From assembly GCA_022592435.1 (NCBI GenBank), contig JABYQS010000046.1:124001-188000 (forward strand): a stretch of 64,000 bases of DNA, in the 5' to 3' direction. The first letter of the stretch is position 1. Each line of letters begins with the position of its first letter. Shown piece by piece: positions 11,690 to 25,488 of this stretch. The translations under genes and the position numbers were made by a program. Source of the DNA: Cerioporus squamosus. Lineage: Eukaryota; Basidiomycota; Agaricomycetes; Polyporales; Polyporaceae. The notes under the pieces were generated by a model, which worked only from the letters and a program-made list of their open reading frames with translations, was not told the origin of the DNA and did not search any database.

Positions 11690-13437
11690 ATGTCCTCTGA
11701 TGCCGACGCCGCCGCTACTGCAACCGTGGCCTTGTTTGACAGCTTGTACGTCGCATCTTGGCATGAGGCCGAATGTCACGGGTAATGCTTGCTGACACCG
11801 TCAAACAGCTATCTAGGCAACTACTTACTGCCAAGTGGCAGGCTCAGGTGCATTTAGTCCATTGCAAGCTTGTCTGAGCAAACCTCACGGATTCTCTTGT
11901 CATAGTTCTCTTCATCTACGACACCTTCATGACATTTGATCGGGAAGTGGCATGCTTCTGGATTGCAAAGCACCCCGGCGGAGCGTCACTCTTGTTCTTC
12001 ACCAACAAGTGGATTTCTATGGCAGTCTATTTCATGGTGTTGGCCTTATTTGCAACCTTCCCGACAGACAAGGTAAGCAGTTCTGAATTTGTTCACAGCA
12101 AATCTGACCATGATTACTTAGAGGTTTGTGTCAAGCCCTATCATGTAAGTACAAAGTGTTGCAGAATGCTTATTGATATCTGCAGTTGTTCTTTTTTCCG
12201 TATAACAATGGAAGCAATGTTAATGCTGCAATTCATTCCTGGAGCAGGTGAGATATGCCTCCAGTCTCACAGCACATAGTACCTGACACTTGCTATGAGC
12301 TTTCTCTGCCCTCCGTGCATATGTATTGAGCAGGAGCAAGCTTCTTGGACTGCTTGTCTTCTCTTTGTTTCTAGCACCAGTGGGTGCTAACCTGGTGAGC
12401 ACATCTACATCATGAAGCCTGTCAGCCAACAGAAAGGTCTATGGTACAGGTGCTCTATGGCTATCAGTTCTCTGGAGTGAACTTCCCACCATTTGGATGC
12501 CTTGAGACATACAACATCACCGCTGCACTTAACCTTAGGTACAGTATGGCCTGTTTAGTGTCTCATCTCACTCATTGGTACTGATTATGTACAAGGCGTA
12601 GGTTGGCTAGTGATCACAAGCAATGACACATACTCATGCTTGGAACCACACAGTTGTGATAATATCTCGAGTACCACCCATTGCTGCTGACATTATACTA
12701 ATCTACATTACCTGGGCAAGGCTGAGCACTGGCAGCTGGGGTGCCCTGAGAAATATTCAACACTCCAAGAGACTCTCACTGTCAGAAGTACTCTTTCAAA
12801 GTGGTATGTCTCTCTAAGACTCTCTGTATGCAGCTTGAAGGATTTGATTGATTACTGAATGCCTGATTCCACCCATAGGAGTCATATATTTCATGTACGT
12901 CCTGCTGCAAGGTTTGTTAAATCTGGGAGACTCTGCAACACTGCAAATAGCATCCTGTTCAGCCTGAATATCCTACACCTTGCCCTCACAGCAACTTCAG
13001 TGAGCAACTCTCACTTCAACCTAACCTGTTAGCTGGTATTCATTGACACTTCAACAGGTGGCATCAGATCACCCGGGTTCAAGTGCTGTCACCGAATTCA
13101 CTGCACCGTAAGTATGCTTAAACCCCTGCTGCCAATAGCCTGTGGGCCAATGATAGTCTGCTTATTACTGCTCTTTGATCAAATTTGCAGCATCACAACC
13201 ATCCTCATTTCACACTTCCTACTTGCTCTGCAAGAAGCAAACCAGTTGGTCATCAGACTTGACCCCAATGATCCGCTGTACTCCTCGAGGGACCAGCATG
13301 AAGGCACACCAAGCTTCATCTTGTCCCTGGGAGGTTCCATCAATCTAGATCCATTGGTGCAGTCCAATGATGATAGTCTCGAGTTGGAAGACTGCTCACA
13401 CTCAGAGGCTCCCAAGGAGGGCCAGACTGAAGTCTGA
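11690..13437 (+). CDS. DUF6533-domain seven-helix membrane protein
   Basis: The reading frame is reconstructed over about nine exons. It starts MSSDADAAATATVALFDS and continues with the DUF6533 core VLFIYDTFMTFDREVACFW and the helix SLLFFTNKWISMAVYFMVL. Next are AFSALRAYVLSRSKLLG, LLVFSLFLAPVGANL, the loop GYQFSGVNFPPFGC, and helices VIISRVPPIAADIILIYITW and VIYFIILFSLNILHLALTA. A final helix, ITTILISHFLLALQEANQ, leads into an acidic cytoplasmic tail ending GQTEV. All inferred introns have GT..AG ends and restore one frame, so the gene looks intact. The function of DUF6533 proteins is unknown; the topology resembles fungal 7TM proteins. Most of the gene lies in a strongly CpG-depleted, AT-richer block unlike its neighbours. 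It converges on PFKFB. Confidence 0.82.
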
Positions 13438-13919
13438 GTCTGGGTTACTTAACTCAGGCTGTCAGTGTCCTCGCCTTCTGTCCTGTAACCTGTCACCATG
13501 GTACTTAGTGCTCTACTCGTACAATATACTTACCATAGATGCTTGATATCTGTTCATGCCCTCCATGTCCGAAGTCTGAACTCCCATTGTTCTAGTGTCC
13601 ATCTGTTATCCTTGGTCCATCCTATTTCTTGGATATTTATGCACAGGTCTGCACAATGCAGGGTCACATAGTGGTTTACAGTTCCAGGTTCTCAAGTATA
13701 AGTACATGACAGTGTTTGCATGCTACACAACAGATGTAGAGGTCAGAGGAAGTGCTGATGACTGCATTATCCTATGATACATTTGTCTCCAGGAGCTTTA
13801 TCTCAATGCAATACTTATATGCCTGGTTTCTACCTCCTAACATTGGCCTTCACTGGATGCGCTGTATGGCTGTCGGCAGTCACAACATGGACCAGAGAAA
13901 CAAATCAGAGTCATGAAAA

Positions 13920-13920
<1 letters not shown>
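12001..13920. other. CpG-depleted, AT-richer block
   Basis: Counting by eye, 12001-13920 has about 18 CpG dinucleotides in 1,920 bp. The very next 60 bp (13921-13980) has 8. TpG and CpA are frequent throughout the block. The right edge falls at the stop codon of PFKFB; the left edge is near 12000, inside the DUF6533 gene. The pattern fits long-term cytosine methylation and deamination, though a foreign origin cannot be excluded. Confidence 0.75.
13438..13919. other. 3' flank of the DUF6533 gene
   Basis: About 480 bp between two convergent stop codons, wholly inside the CpG-poor block. Frames here are short and look non-coding. It probably holds the DUF6533 3' UTR and terminator. Confidence 0.4.
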
Positions 13921-16288
<2,368 letters not shown>

Positions 16289-16378
16289 CGCGATTCTGTT
16301 CTGGCTGGCAGGGGAGGAGGAGCGGTGGGAGATGGGAGGAGGAGAGCAGGATGTCTGGCCAAGCCTGAATGTGGCTCC
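16289..16378. promoter_or_regulatory. Very short divergent promoter, PFKFB and PIG-X
   Basis: Only 90 bp lie between the chosen start codons of two divergent genes. The 5' UTRs must therefore overlap the opposite promoter, or one start lies further inside (15984 for PFKFB, or a later ATG for PIG-X). No TATA element is visible. Confidence 0.35.
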
Positions 16379-17191
16379 ATGCACATCGCGGGGCTGGCCA
16401 TGGTGCACGCGCCGGACGAGACGCGTCCGAGCCCGCGGTCATGCGGAGCGCGCGTCTTGCTCCGTTCCGCCATGTCCCTCGCCTCCCTCTCCTCGTCCGT
16501 CTCGACCCAGGGCTTCCACTTCACAGTCTCGACGACTGTCAACGTCGCGTCGTCGCAGGAGTCCCGCCGGTGCTCGCTTCATGTCCTCCACGACCTCGAT
16601 CCGCACGTCTACGCGGACCAGTATGAACTCGCACAACGCCTGGGCTACACGTCCACCCTCTGGGGCACATTTGACCTCGAGCGGCCTGTTTCTGCCGTTG
16701 ACCAAGCTGGCTCCGTCCTTTTGCTTACTACTGACTTGTCTCAACTTGTCCCGGGAAGAGCCGCAAATATTACCCTCGAGGTGCCGTTGCATGCACGCTA
16801 TGGGAGGCCGGTGACTGGTGTAGAGGACGCATACCGTAAGGTTGGGCTGAGGCGGCCTGTTGGCTTCTTTGCTTGTTCACAAGAAGGTGCGTTGCTGCCT
16901 TCACACCATGTCCCGACGCTCACCCCCGTACCAGACGTTGCCCCGGTCCCTGAAACTTTGCGACAGTATACGTCGCTGCCAGGATGGCCCTCCTTGTCAC
17001 TCTCACTCATCCCCGACACCTCTCCAGGAGAGCGTCACGACATTGTCATTCCGGTGGGCAAGCTCGACGATCTGACATGGGTGGATGTTGGCACTGCTGC
17101 CGTCATGGTCGCCATGTTCTTCTACCTTCTGGCCGCGTCCATACGGACAGCACGCAGACTGCTCAGTAAACCGTCCATGAAAACAGATTGA
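16379..17191 (+). CDS. PBN1: PIG-X / Pbn1-like subunit of GPI mannosyltransferase I
   Basis: Pbn1/PIG-X is an ER membrane glycoprotein that stabilises the first GPI-anchor mannosyltransferase. One uninterrupted frame contains STQGFHFTVSTTV, CSLHVLHDLDPHVYADQYEL, YTSTLWGTFDLERPVSAVD and the family's EVPLHARYGRPV (compare the usual PLHxRY). A C-terminal membrane anchor VDVGTAAVMVAMFFYLLAA is followed by a basic tail. This lumenal beta-rich domain plus one C-terminal helix is the family plan. The start at 16379 is the first ATG in frame; a later methionine (MSLASLSSS) is possible. The TGA is at 17189-17191. It converges on the Rho gene, with 267 bp between stops. Confidence 0.8.
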   Translation: MHIAGLAMVHAPDETRPSPRSCGARVLLRSAMSLASLSSSVSTQGFHFTVSTTVNVASSQESRRCSLHVLHDLDPHVYADQYELAQRLGYTSTLWGTFDLERPVSAVDQAGSVLLLTTDLSQLVPGRAANITLEVPLHARYGRPVTGVEDAYRKVGLRRPVGFFACSQEGALLPSHHVPTLTPVPDVAPVPETLRQYTSLPGWPSLSLSLIPDTSPGERHDIVIPVGKLDDLTWVDVGTAAVMVAMFFYLLAASIRTARRLLSKPSMKTD

Positions 17192-17458
17192 TAACGGCAA
17201 AAGCAAGAGTCAGTACTATACGCAACGAGGACAGGTCTATCGTAATGCTGATATAGATCGTCGAAACCAATGTCCAGATGCTGAGTGGCACGATCGTCGT
17301 CGTGCTGAGGGATGGATATGGCGCAGCTGGTGCGCGTGTAGATGTCCTGGGGCATGTCCGTCGCGCGTAAGGCCTCCCTCCTTCTCATGCATACGCGATG
17401 CCCAACATCCTCCCTCCGGCCATCCGTCGCAGTCGTCCACCATGTCTGCGAGAAGTCA

Positions 17459-18296
17459 TCATGTGATGACGCACCGTCGCTGCTTCACCATCTTCCCCCA
17501 CTTGCCCCGCATGCTCTCCTTGAGCGCAAGGTCAAACACCTGCTTCACATTGTCGCCCGTCTTCGCTGAACACTCGATGTACTTCGCACCGATCTCCCGC
17601 GCAACCATGGCTCCTTGCTCCGTCGTGACCGGGACCTGCCCTTGTGCGCTGAGCATCCGCCTTGTCTGCTCATCTCTTCGGAGATCTGTCTTCGTCGCGA
17701 CGAGGATAAGCGGCACGCCTTCGCAAAAGTGTGCGACTTCAGGATACCACTAGAAGGCGAGGATGCACACAGCTTAGCATTCGTGGATGGGAATGGAATG
17801 TGTGGGTCCGGGGAAAAGCCGCTCACCTTGTCCTGGACATTTGCAAGACTGACGGGGAAATCCACGGAGAAGACTATCAGGATGACGTTGCTTTCTGGGT
17901 AGCTTAGCGGTCGTAGGCGGTCGTATTCCTCCTGTCCTGCTGTGTCCCAGAGCGCGAGTTCGACGAGCTTGCCATCAAAGTTGACCAGTGTGACGTAGTT
18001 CTCGAACACGGTTGGAATATACGCCTTGGGAGGTGCAGCGCGTGAGCATCTTCGCTACGGGAGAGCATAGAAGGAGGCAGACGGGAGGTCATATGTACCT
18101 CGGGGAAGCGGTTCTCGGCGTAGACGATGAGCAAACACGTCTTGCCGCAGCCACCTTCAGAGGTTCAGCCATCAGGACGGTCCGGAGTATGGGTAGAGGG
18201 TGAACGCGTACCATCACCAACTACGACGAGCTTCCGTTTGATATCTGGCCTGCGCGGGGGGCCTGAGGATTCACCGGGGTTGTAGGGAGTGGCCAT
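17459..18296 (-). CDS. Rho-family small GTPase
   Basis: The exons read [36 protein letters not shown] (G1), YIPTVFENY (effector region, G2), [20 protein letters not shown] (G3), ATKTDL (G4) and [10 protein letters not shown] (G5). The last residues are RRCVIT, a CAAX prenylation box, with TGA at 17459-17461. Rho GTPases switch actin organisation, secretion and wall synthesis at the plasma membrane. The N-terminal extension of about 20 residues and the [18 protein letters not shown] segment point towards the Rho2/Rho3/Rho4 side rather than Rho1 or Cdc42, but I cannot settle the subfamily by eye. The start ATG is at 18294-18296. Four or so introns interrupt it, one just after VVGDG. Confidence 0.88.
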
Positions 18297-18794
18297 CGCG
18301 TTCGGAAGGAAGAGTGGTTGATGTCAAGCTTGGGTTTAGTGCGATTCGCTTGAGCAAGCGTGGCAAAGAACAAGCAAGCAGCGGCTGTGCGCGGCAGGAC
18401 AGCAACAAGCAGTAACAAAGGAGACGGAGGTGGGACGTCGAGGGAGCGAGGGGAGGGTAAGTGGCGGTTCGGCTCGCGGTTGGGTCGCGGTGTGTCGTCG
18501 GTGTCGCTGCTCACGTGGTTCGCGCGTTCCTCGAAAGCTTGATGGACTCCGACGTCAGGCAGACTCGGTCCTCCCAGCAAGATAGAAGAAGTTCAAGAAA
18601 CCCATGTTGCTACAGAACAGTGTAATGCCACATCGAGGTCTAGCGGATGGATGCTACTAGGCGACGTATACTACCAATGACGTGCAAAAGAATGCGATAG
18701 ACAATGCAACAGCAATCGACAAACAACAGCCTCCGCGCTCTCTATCCGTACAGACAAAGTCCATCCACGTCTACTACTGCTCTGCGCCGGTCCA
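18297..18794. other. Upstream region of the Rho gene / 3' flank of the J-protein gene
   Basis: About 500 bp with no credible coding frame. The minus strand from 18297 to about 18420 is pyrimidine-rich, as often seen upstream of fungal genes. Confidence 0.35.
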
Positions 18795-20297
18795 CTACTG
18801 ATTTGCGCACTGCACACGGGGCTGGTCCTCGTCCTCGTCCATCATGTCGTCGGCGTTGGCGCGCTCACGCTGCCTCTGGTCGACCTCCTCCAGCTCGACC
18901 TCCTCCAGGAGAATACTTGGCGGGAACTTCTCGACAGGGTTGCGTGGTGGGAGTGCCTGCTCGAGGAGGGGGATGACCTCGGGGTTGATGTGGTCGGGGA
19001 ACTTGACGGATATCCGGACGAACAGGTCGCCAGGCTCGTGGTGTCGTTGCGAGGGCATGCCCTGGCCGCGGATGATCTTGAGGTCATCTGCAAGGAAAAC
19101 GTATAAGGATACAGAAAGCTAGTCAACACGGCGGGAGTACATACCGTGCTTGAGAACCTCGCCTGGTGCGATGTTGACAATGAGGGCCCGGTCGTCGAGG
19201 TGCTTGATCGCAAATTGACCACCACCCAATGCGGTGAGCAGATCGACCTCCTGCTCGTAGAACAGGTCGTTCTCCTGCCGCTTGAACCTGTCGTGCGGCT
19301 TCTCCTCGATGACGATCACGACATCTCCCGGCGTGACGCCCGGCGCCTGGTCGCTCTCCCCACGGAAGTTGATCGTCTGGCCACCGCGCATGCCCTTGTC
19401 GATATGCACCTCGAGCATCTTCTTCTCCGAGACGACCTTGCGGCCGTTGCACGTCTTGCACTTGTCCTTGTGGTTGATGATTTCGCCCGTGCCGCTGCAG
19501 TCGTCGCACGGGGACTGCAGCTGCTGGATCATCGGGCCCATCTGCCGCAGCGTGACCTTGATACCGCGTCCCGAGCACGTCGTGCACTGCTTGACCGCGC
19601 CCTCCTTCCCGCCCTTGCCGTTGCACTTGGAGCAGATGACGTTCCGCGTGAGCGCGAGCTTCGTCGTCTTGCCCTTGTAGAGGTCCTCGAGCGTGACGTG
19701 TACGCGGTGCACGAGATCTTTTGTCTTGCGCGGGCCTGGTGAACGTGATGGGCCGCCACCGAAGAATCCGCCGCCGAACAGTTGGCTGAAAAGGTCCTGG
19801 GTACATGCCGGACATTGTCACAATCTGTGTTCGTGAGCATCAGGGTGAAGAGACGTACTTGTGGGTCCATGCCACCCATGCCTCCCGCATCGCTGAGTCC
19901 TGCCTCTCCCCGTGCATCATACAGACTTCGCTTCTGCGGGTCGGAGAGCACTTCGTATCTGAGAGTGTTGTTTTGTGCGCAGGTAAGAATCGCGGCGAGT
20001 AAGTTTGTGCTAGGCAATGAATGACGTACGCGTGGGTCACTTCTTTGAAGAGTTCTGGGTCACCGCCCTTGTCTGGATGCAGCCGTAGCGCCCTGAAACG
20101 TCACGGGTGAGCACATTGTTCTGGCCGCCACCGAGCTACAAAAGCAACGGACTTTTTGCGATATGCTTTCTTGAGGTCGGCTTCTGAGGCGTCGGGCGAG
20201 ACCTCGAGGAGATCGTAGTACTTGCTGTGGCGGGATCAGAGGTTAATTAACGCCTAGAGCACGCGTCCGGGGCTGAGACATACGTTTCCTTGACCAT
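18795..20297 (-). CDS. YDJ1: Type I DnaJ/Hsp40 co-chaperone (Ydj1/Mas5-like)
   Basis: This J-protein stimulates Hsp70 ATPase and delivers unfolded clients in the cytosol. The start MVKET is joined over an intron to KYYDLLEVSPDASEADLKK. The J-domain HPD appears as LHPDKGG. A Gly/Phe-rich linker (GGGFFGGG) follows. Four zinc-binding CxxCxGxG-type repeats then appear: CSKCNGKG, CTTCSGRG, CDDCSGTG and CKTCNGRK. The client-binding domain includes NDLFYEQEVDLLTALGGG, and the tail ends QPRVQCANQ at TAG 18795-18797. The usual type I tail is VQCAQQ; here the penultimate residue is Asn and no CAAX box is present, so farnesylation as in yeast Ydj1 is not expected. That absence rests on the chosen reading of the last exon. 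Confidence 0.93.
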
Positions 20298-20628
20298 GGC
20301 TGGGTCGGAAGGAGGGAAGCAGTTGGTGTAGAGAGGGTGTCGGGAGGGTAGAGAGCCAGACGAGAGAACGAGGAAAAGTTGAGCACGGCGTCCCTGGAGG
20401 GAGTGATAAAAGGCAGCCCGCCTGTGGAAGGCAGTCGAATCTCCTCGAAGCTTCGCGACACTGCACTCCCCTTTGAGGACGTGTTGTCCGCATATGGCAA
20501 GCGCGCGCCCCTGCAGCCAATCCGGTGGCGCGCAATGCACTGCTTCGCTCTCTAATCCTACGATGCGCTCGGCCTCCTCGCTCTGCGCATGCTACTGTAC
20601 ACATGTAGCTGACAGACCACAGCGCAGC
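20298..20628. other. Upstream region of the J-protein gene
   Basis: About 330 bp between two genes on the same strand. It holds the J-protein promoter; I see no exact heat-shock element array and no coding frame. Confidence 0.35.
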
Positions 20629-22205
20629 CTACAGCCCCTCGGCCACGTCTGGGTACACATCGAACCGCCGCTGCGTCGTGACTGGAATGCCCGCTCGTGC
20701 CTCCTGGAACACCTGCGGATCTGTCATGCGCTCCGTCAGCTCCTCAAGGTTCCAGAAACTGTGATGCGCGTCCAGACTTACCGATGTGCGCGTACACGAT
20801 GTCCTCTCCGTGCTCGGTCCCCGCGATCACCTTGCCCCTGCGTGACTCGCGTTTCAGTCAAGCGTAAGAGCACGTATGCGGAAAGGCTGCTTACATGGGA
20901 TCCACCACCATCGAGTGTCCCCACTGTTGTGGCATGTCAGCATCGGGTTCTTGGTAAGGCAGATCGTACTTCTCACAGCATGGTAGCTTTGCTTCAGGTC
21001 TCGCGCAGGACTGCACATCGAGAAATACACTTGGTTGTCGACAGCACTGCGATACGTGAAAGTGAGCATCGTCTCCGGGTGCACAACGGAGGTACATACC
21101 GGGCACGTTGCAGGAGCTCCCAATGGAGAGGCCCCGTGGTCGTGTTGAATGCGGACGGGTATATGAGGATGTGGCATCCTGCAGCACCAGTCAGTCGAGG
21201 TTTACGACCTGCCGTATGCCATGCTCACGAACCTTGTCGGGCACTGATCATCGCGAGCTCCGGGAAACGGACGTCGTAGCAAATTCCGAGACCGATACGA
21301 GCGAAATCTGTGCAAGCCATGTCAGGAAGGGCCTCTGCGCGGAGACGTGGTAGCACTGACCCGTGTCAAACTTATTGGTAGAGTTTCCTGGACTCAGGAC
21401 TTCGCTCTCCTGAAGTGGAAATCCATGTTCAGAATTCACCGTGTCAGTTCGTCACGGCCGGCCGACTCGCCTTGAACGTTATCTTGCCAGGGATGTCGAT
21501 GTCGAACAAGTGCACCTTCCTATGGATGGCAACAAGCTCCCCTGCAGCGTCCCGAACCTATCTCAGCAGCAGTGATGCAGCACGTGGATCGGAGGCTCGG
21601 ACCTTTGGGGCTGTATGCAGTTGCGGTGTTGTACAACCTGCCAGTGCCCTCCTCGCGCTCTGGTATAGAACCTGCACAGAGGCCATCCAGTATTTCAGTC
21701 GGACCATTACTCCTTCCAATGATGAAGTCGCCGACGTACCTCCGATGAGCCAGACGCCCTCCTCCTTGGCCGCAGCCGAGAGCATCTTGACGGACTCGCT
21801 CTCAGACGCATCGGCGTCGTACGGCTGCCCCGGGGTGTACCCGATCGTCTCCGCGTACACGGGGAAGTGAACGTGTCCGTAGAGCGAGTTGAAGCATTCC
21901 TGTCGAAAGAGCGCGAGCCCGTCATGCCTGAGACATGTGCATTCGCTACGAACTCGGGATCGCGCCAACTCACAGGCAGGACGACGAGATCGGGTTTGGG
22001 CTTCGCACCTCCGTCGCCACTTGCGGCCTTCTTGATCATCTCGCGTGCATGTTTGAGGTTCTCTGTGCGCCGGCGTCTGAGAGTGCACACCTGGATGACC
22101 GGTGGACGGACGAGCTCACGCACCGGCCTTGTCTGTGCCGACCCCACCGAGCTGGATGAGCGCGAGGTTGAACGGCTTGAACGTGGGTGGGGCGGTAGTC
22201 GACAT
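20629..22205 (-). CDS. NIT2: Carbon-nitrogen hydrolase, omega-amidase Nit2-like
   Basis: Nit2 enzymes hydrolyse alpha-ketoglutaramate and alpha-ketosuccinamate. The start [20 protein letters not shown] is followed by the nitrilase catalytic triad in order. The glutamate lies in [10 protein letters not shown] (split by an intron before GAATGC), the lysine in [14 protein letters not shown], and the cysteine in [13 protein letters not shown]. Further family blocks are [54 protein letters not shown] and EDIVYAHID. The C terminus is YPDVAEGL with TAG at 20629-20631. Eight or more short introns interrupt it. No targeting peptide is evident. The sequence is nearest to the Nit2 branch ([15 protein letters not shown]) rather than Nit1 or plant nitrilases. 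Confidence 0.92.
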
Positions 22206-22631
22206 GGTGCGGGATAGCAAGGACGTGCGAGGAAAGGACCGAGGGAACGAGCGGGCGACAAGGCGGAGCATCCGGGAGCACGAACGCTGTGAGCTTGAGC
22301 TTGGGATGACGGAGCCCCGGTAGGATCGATGGGCGAGGCAGTTGACGGAGGAGATAAGATAAGATGAGCCGACTCAACGGAGTGTTGCGGAAGGTACGAT
22401 CGCAATCTGAGATGGCGTGATCGACATTGAGATCCTTGCGATCCGGGGAAGGACCGCCTGTTGGTATCGATGGATCTCCCTCCTCTTCGAGTTCAGGCTT
22501 GAACTCCTTATCCTCTTGTCGCCAAGAAAGTATAAGCACAGGTGAGTTCACATCGAACACACGGACTTGGCTTCAGCTCACCGAGGCGCAAACGCCGCAC
22601 TTAGACATACGCGTAAGGCCCGCACCCCGAG
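22206..22631. promoter_or_regulatory. Divergent promoter region, NIT2 and lipid kinase
   Basis: A 426-bp gap between divergent start codons. No TATA box or obvious shared element is visible and there is no convincing ORF. Confidence 0.35.
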
Positions 22632-23914
22632 ATGCCTCTCCTCGTCGTCTACAACCCAGTCTCAGGCGATAGGTCCGGCGGGGAGCTCTTCAAGGAACAT
22701 GTTCTTCCCTTGCTGAAGGAGAAGAACGTCATCCCCGACCGTCTCGAGGAGACTACAGCTCCCGGCCACGTAGGGGCACTCGTCGCCGACTTCCTCGCCA
22801 CCCTCCCCGCCAGCACCCAGACGGTCTCCGTCGTCCTCGGTTCTGGCGATGGAACGCTCCACGAGCTCATCAACGCTCTCAACAACCTGCCTAGCAGCAA
22901 GCCCCTCCCCCGCCTCAACATCGCACTCGTGCCCTGCGGAACGGCGAACGCCCTGTATGCGTCCTTGTTTCCCCGACCCCGGATGACGACCCCGTCCGGT
23001 ACAAGCTCAAGTCCGTCAATGCCTTCCTGTCCCCAGAGCACCACCGTCGTGCGGTCCCGCTCAACCTCGCCGTGACCGTGCTCTCCCCCCCGCCCGTCAC
23101 TTCCCCCGGGCAGGCGCAGGCGCAGGCGCCGCGCCAGGTGTCCATCTCCGCCGTCGTCGCCTCGACCGCGCTGCACGCGTCCATCCTGCACGACTCGGAG
23201 GCGCTGCGCGCGTCGGACCCGAGCATGGGCCGCTTCAAGACCGCGGCGATGCAGAACATCACGCGCTGGTACGGCGCGTCCGTGACGTTGTTCCCGCGCG
23301 ACGGCGCGGGCGTCGTCGAGGCGTTCGACCCCGCCGCGCAGGCGTTCGTCCCGCACGAGGCGAGCACGGAGGACGAGCCGATCGTCGATTTGACCGGCCC
23401 GTTTGCGTACTTTCTCTCGACGGTGAACGTGGACAGGCTCGAGCCGCAGTTCAGGATTAGCCCGAGGGGCCGGGACGTGCTCGCCCCGGAGGAGAGGAGC
23501 GCGGCGCTGGATGTGGTCATCGTGAGGCCGATGCGGGACCCGAGCTATGAGATGGACTCGGAGGAGGCGAGGGCGAGGTTCGCGGAGAAGGCGGGCGCGG
23601 TGCTCGGGGCTGCGTACCAGGACGGTGCGCATGTCAACCTCAGGTACGACGAGAGCGGGAAGATCGTGGCGGAGGGTACAGGTCCGACTGTGGTCGAGTA
23701 CATCCGGTGCGGAGGTTGGGTGTGGGAGCCGGTGAGTTGCATGTCGCATACAGGGAGTTCGGAGCTCATGCTCTTATTACAGGACGAAATTGACGAGCGG
23801 GCACATCTCGTCTGCGCGGATGGAGATATCCTCACGATACCCAAGGGTGGCAAGGCGAGGTGCACGGCGGCGACGCCCATGAACGACACCACCGGTTTTG
23901 CGATATACGTTTAG
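22632..23914 (+). CDS. DAGK-domain lipid kinase (sphingosine/long-chain-base kinase-like) with an apparent frameshift
   Basis: The diacylglycerol-kinase catalytic fold is clear: MPLLVVYNPVSGDRSGG, VSVVLGSGDGTLHELINAL (nucleotide loop GGDGT-type, here GSGDGT) and IALVPCGTANAL. Frame 3 holds up to LYASLFP at about 22970. The rest of the protein (DPDDDPVRYKLKSVNAFL onward, then LDVVIVRPMRDPS and LTIPKGGKARC) is in another frame. No GT..AG intron fits between, and the switch falls in a CCCC run at 22971-22974 where one base appears to be missing. One normal intron (GTGAGT..TTACAG) follows near 23731. The region is very GC-rich (Ala/Arg codons), so a sequence error is the simplest explanation, though a real disabling mutation is possible. 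Family role: phosphorylation of a lipid or long-chain base. The stop is at 23912-23914. Confidence 0.75.
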
Positions 23915-24120
23915 GTGTGATAGCCCCATTTGAGAAGAAGTACACGGACTCCATTGTACCCTATACACGAGACCTGGATTGGACCAAGCTAGAGGCACAC
24001 TATACCCTAGTCCTGTATCGCCATTGCATCAACGTCTTGCTACTGCCTATATACACCTAGATTCATGCCGTGCTTCGTCTAATGTCCTGCGGGTATCTAG
24101 ATCGTCCTGGTGCGTGCGCC

Positions 24121-25143
<1,023 letters not shown>

Positions 25144-25165
25144 GGCGTAGGGGATGGAGGGGAGC

Positions 25166-25336
25166 TCAGGCGTCCTTACGGCGCGGGGGCACGAGGGGGT
25201 GGTCGACCTGGCGGGGCTGAGCAGAGGCGGGGTATGTGGCCTGTCTGTAGCGGAGGGTTGCGTAGAAGGCGACGAAGGAGAGGCAGGAGATGCCGACGAA
25301 CAGCAGCGGGTTTGGGTACTTCTTCGACGGAGCCAT
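25166..25336 (-). CDS. Small single-pass membrane protein, 56 aa, unrecognised
   Basis: A short frame begins MAPSKKYPNPLLFVGISC and continues through a hydrophobic helix (residues about 10-27, ending VAFYATL). A basic and proline-rich tail follows (RYRQATYPASAQPR, HPLVPPRRKDA). The start ATG is at 25334-25336 and the stop TGA at 25166-25168. Positive charge before the helix (KKY) and after it leaves topology open. The composition, one clean helix and no introns look like a genuine small membrane protein, possibly of the inner mitochondrial or ER membrane, but I do not recognise a family. It ends 22 nt before the UMP-CMP kinase start, so the two may share a transcript. It diverges from NUP37 across 152 bp. 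Confidence 0.55.
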   Translation of the reverse strand: MAPSKKYPNPLLFVGISCLSFVAFYATLRYRQATYPASAQPRQVDHPLVPPRRKDA

Positions 25337-25488
25337 CGACACCCGCGATCCGCAAAGGGCAGCACAGACGCCCGCTGCAGGCCTCGCGTCCTAACACGGC
25401 CAAACAACCTGCACGCGCACGTGCTCCACGCGTCCTGCCTTGTCTCTGCTCTGCTCAGCTCAGTGCTCTCTCTGCCCGCGCTGCCCAG
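25337..25488. promoter_or_regulatory. Divergent promoter, small membrane ORF/UMP-CMP kinase and NUP37
   Basis: 152 bp between divergent start codons and the only obvious promoter space upstream of both the 56-aa ORF and, beyond it, the kinase. CT-rich on the plus strand towards NUP37. No TATA box. Confidence 0.4.

Noticed and set aside
22649..23749. 366-codon minus-strand frame opposite the lipid kinase
   Set aside because: Arg/His/Val-rich shadow of a GC-rich coding strand; the plus strand has clear kinase motifs.
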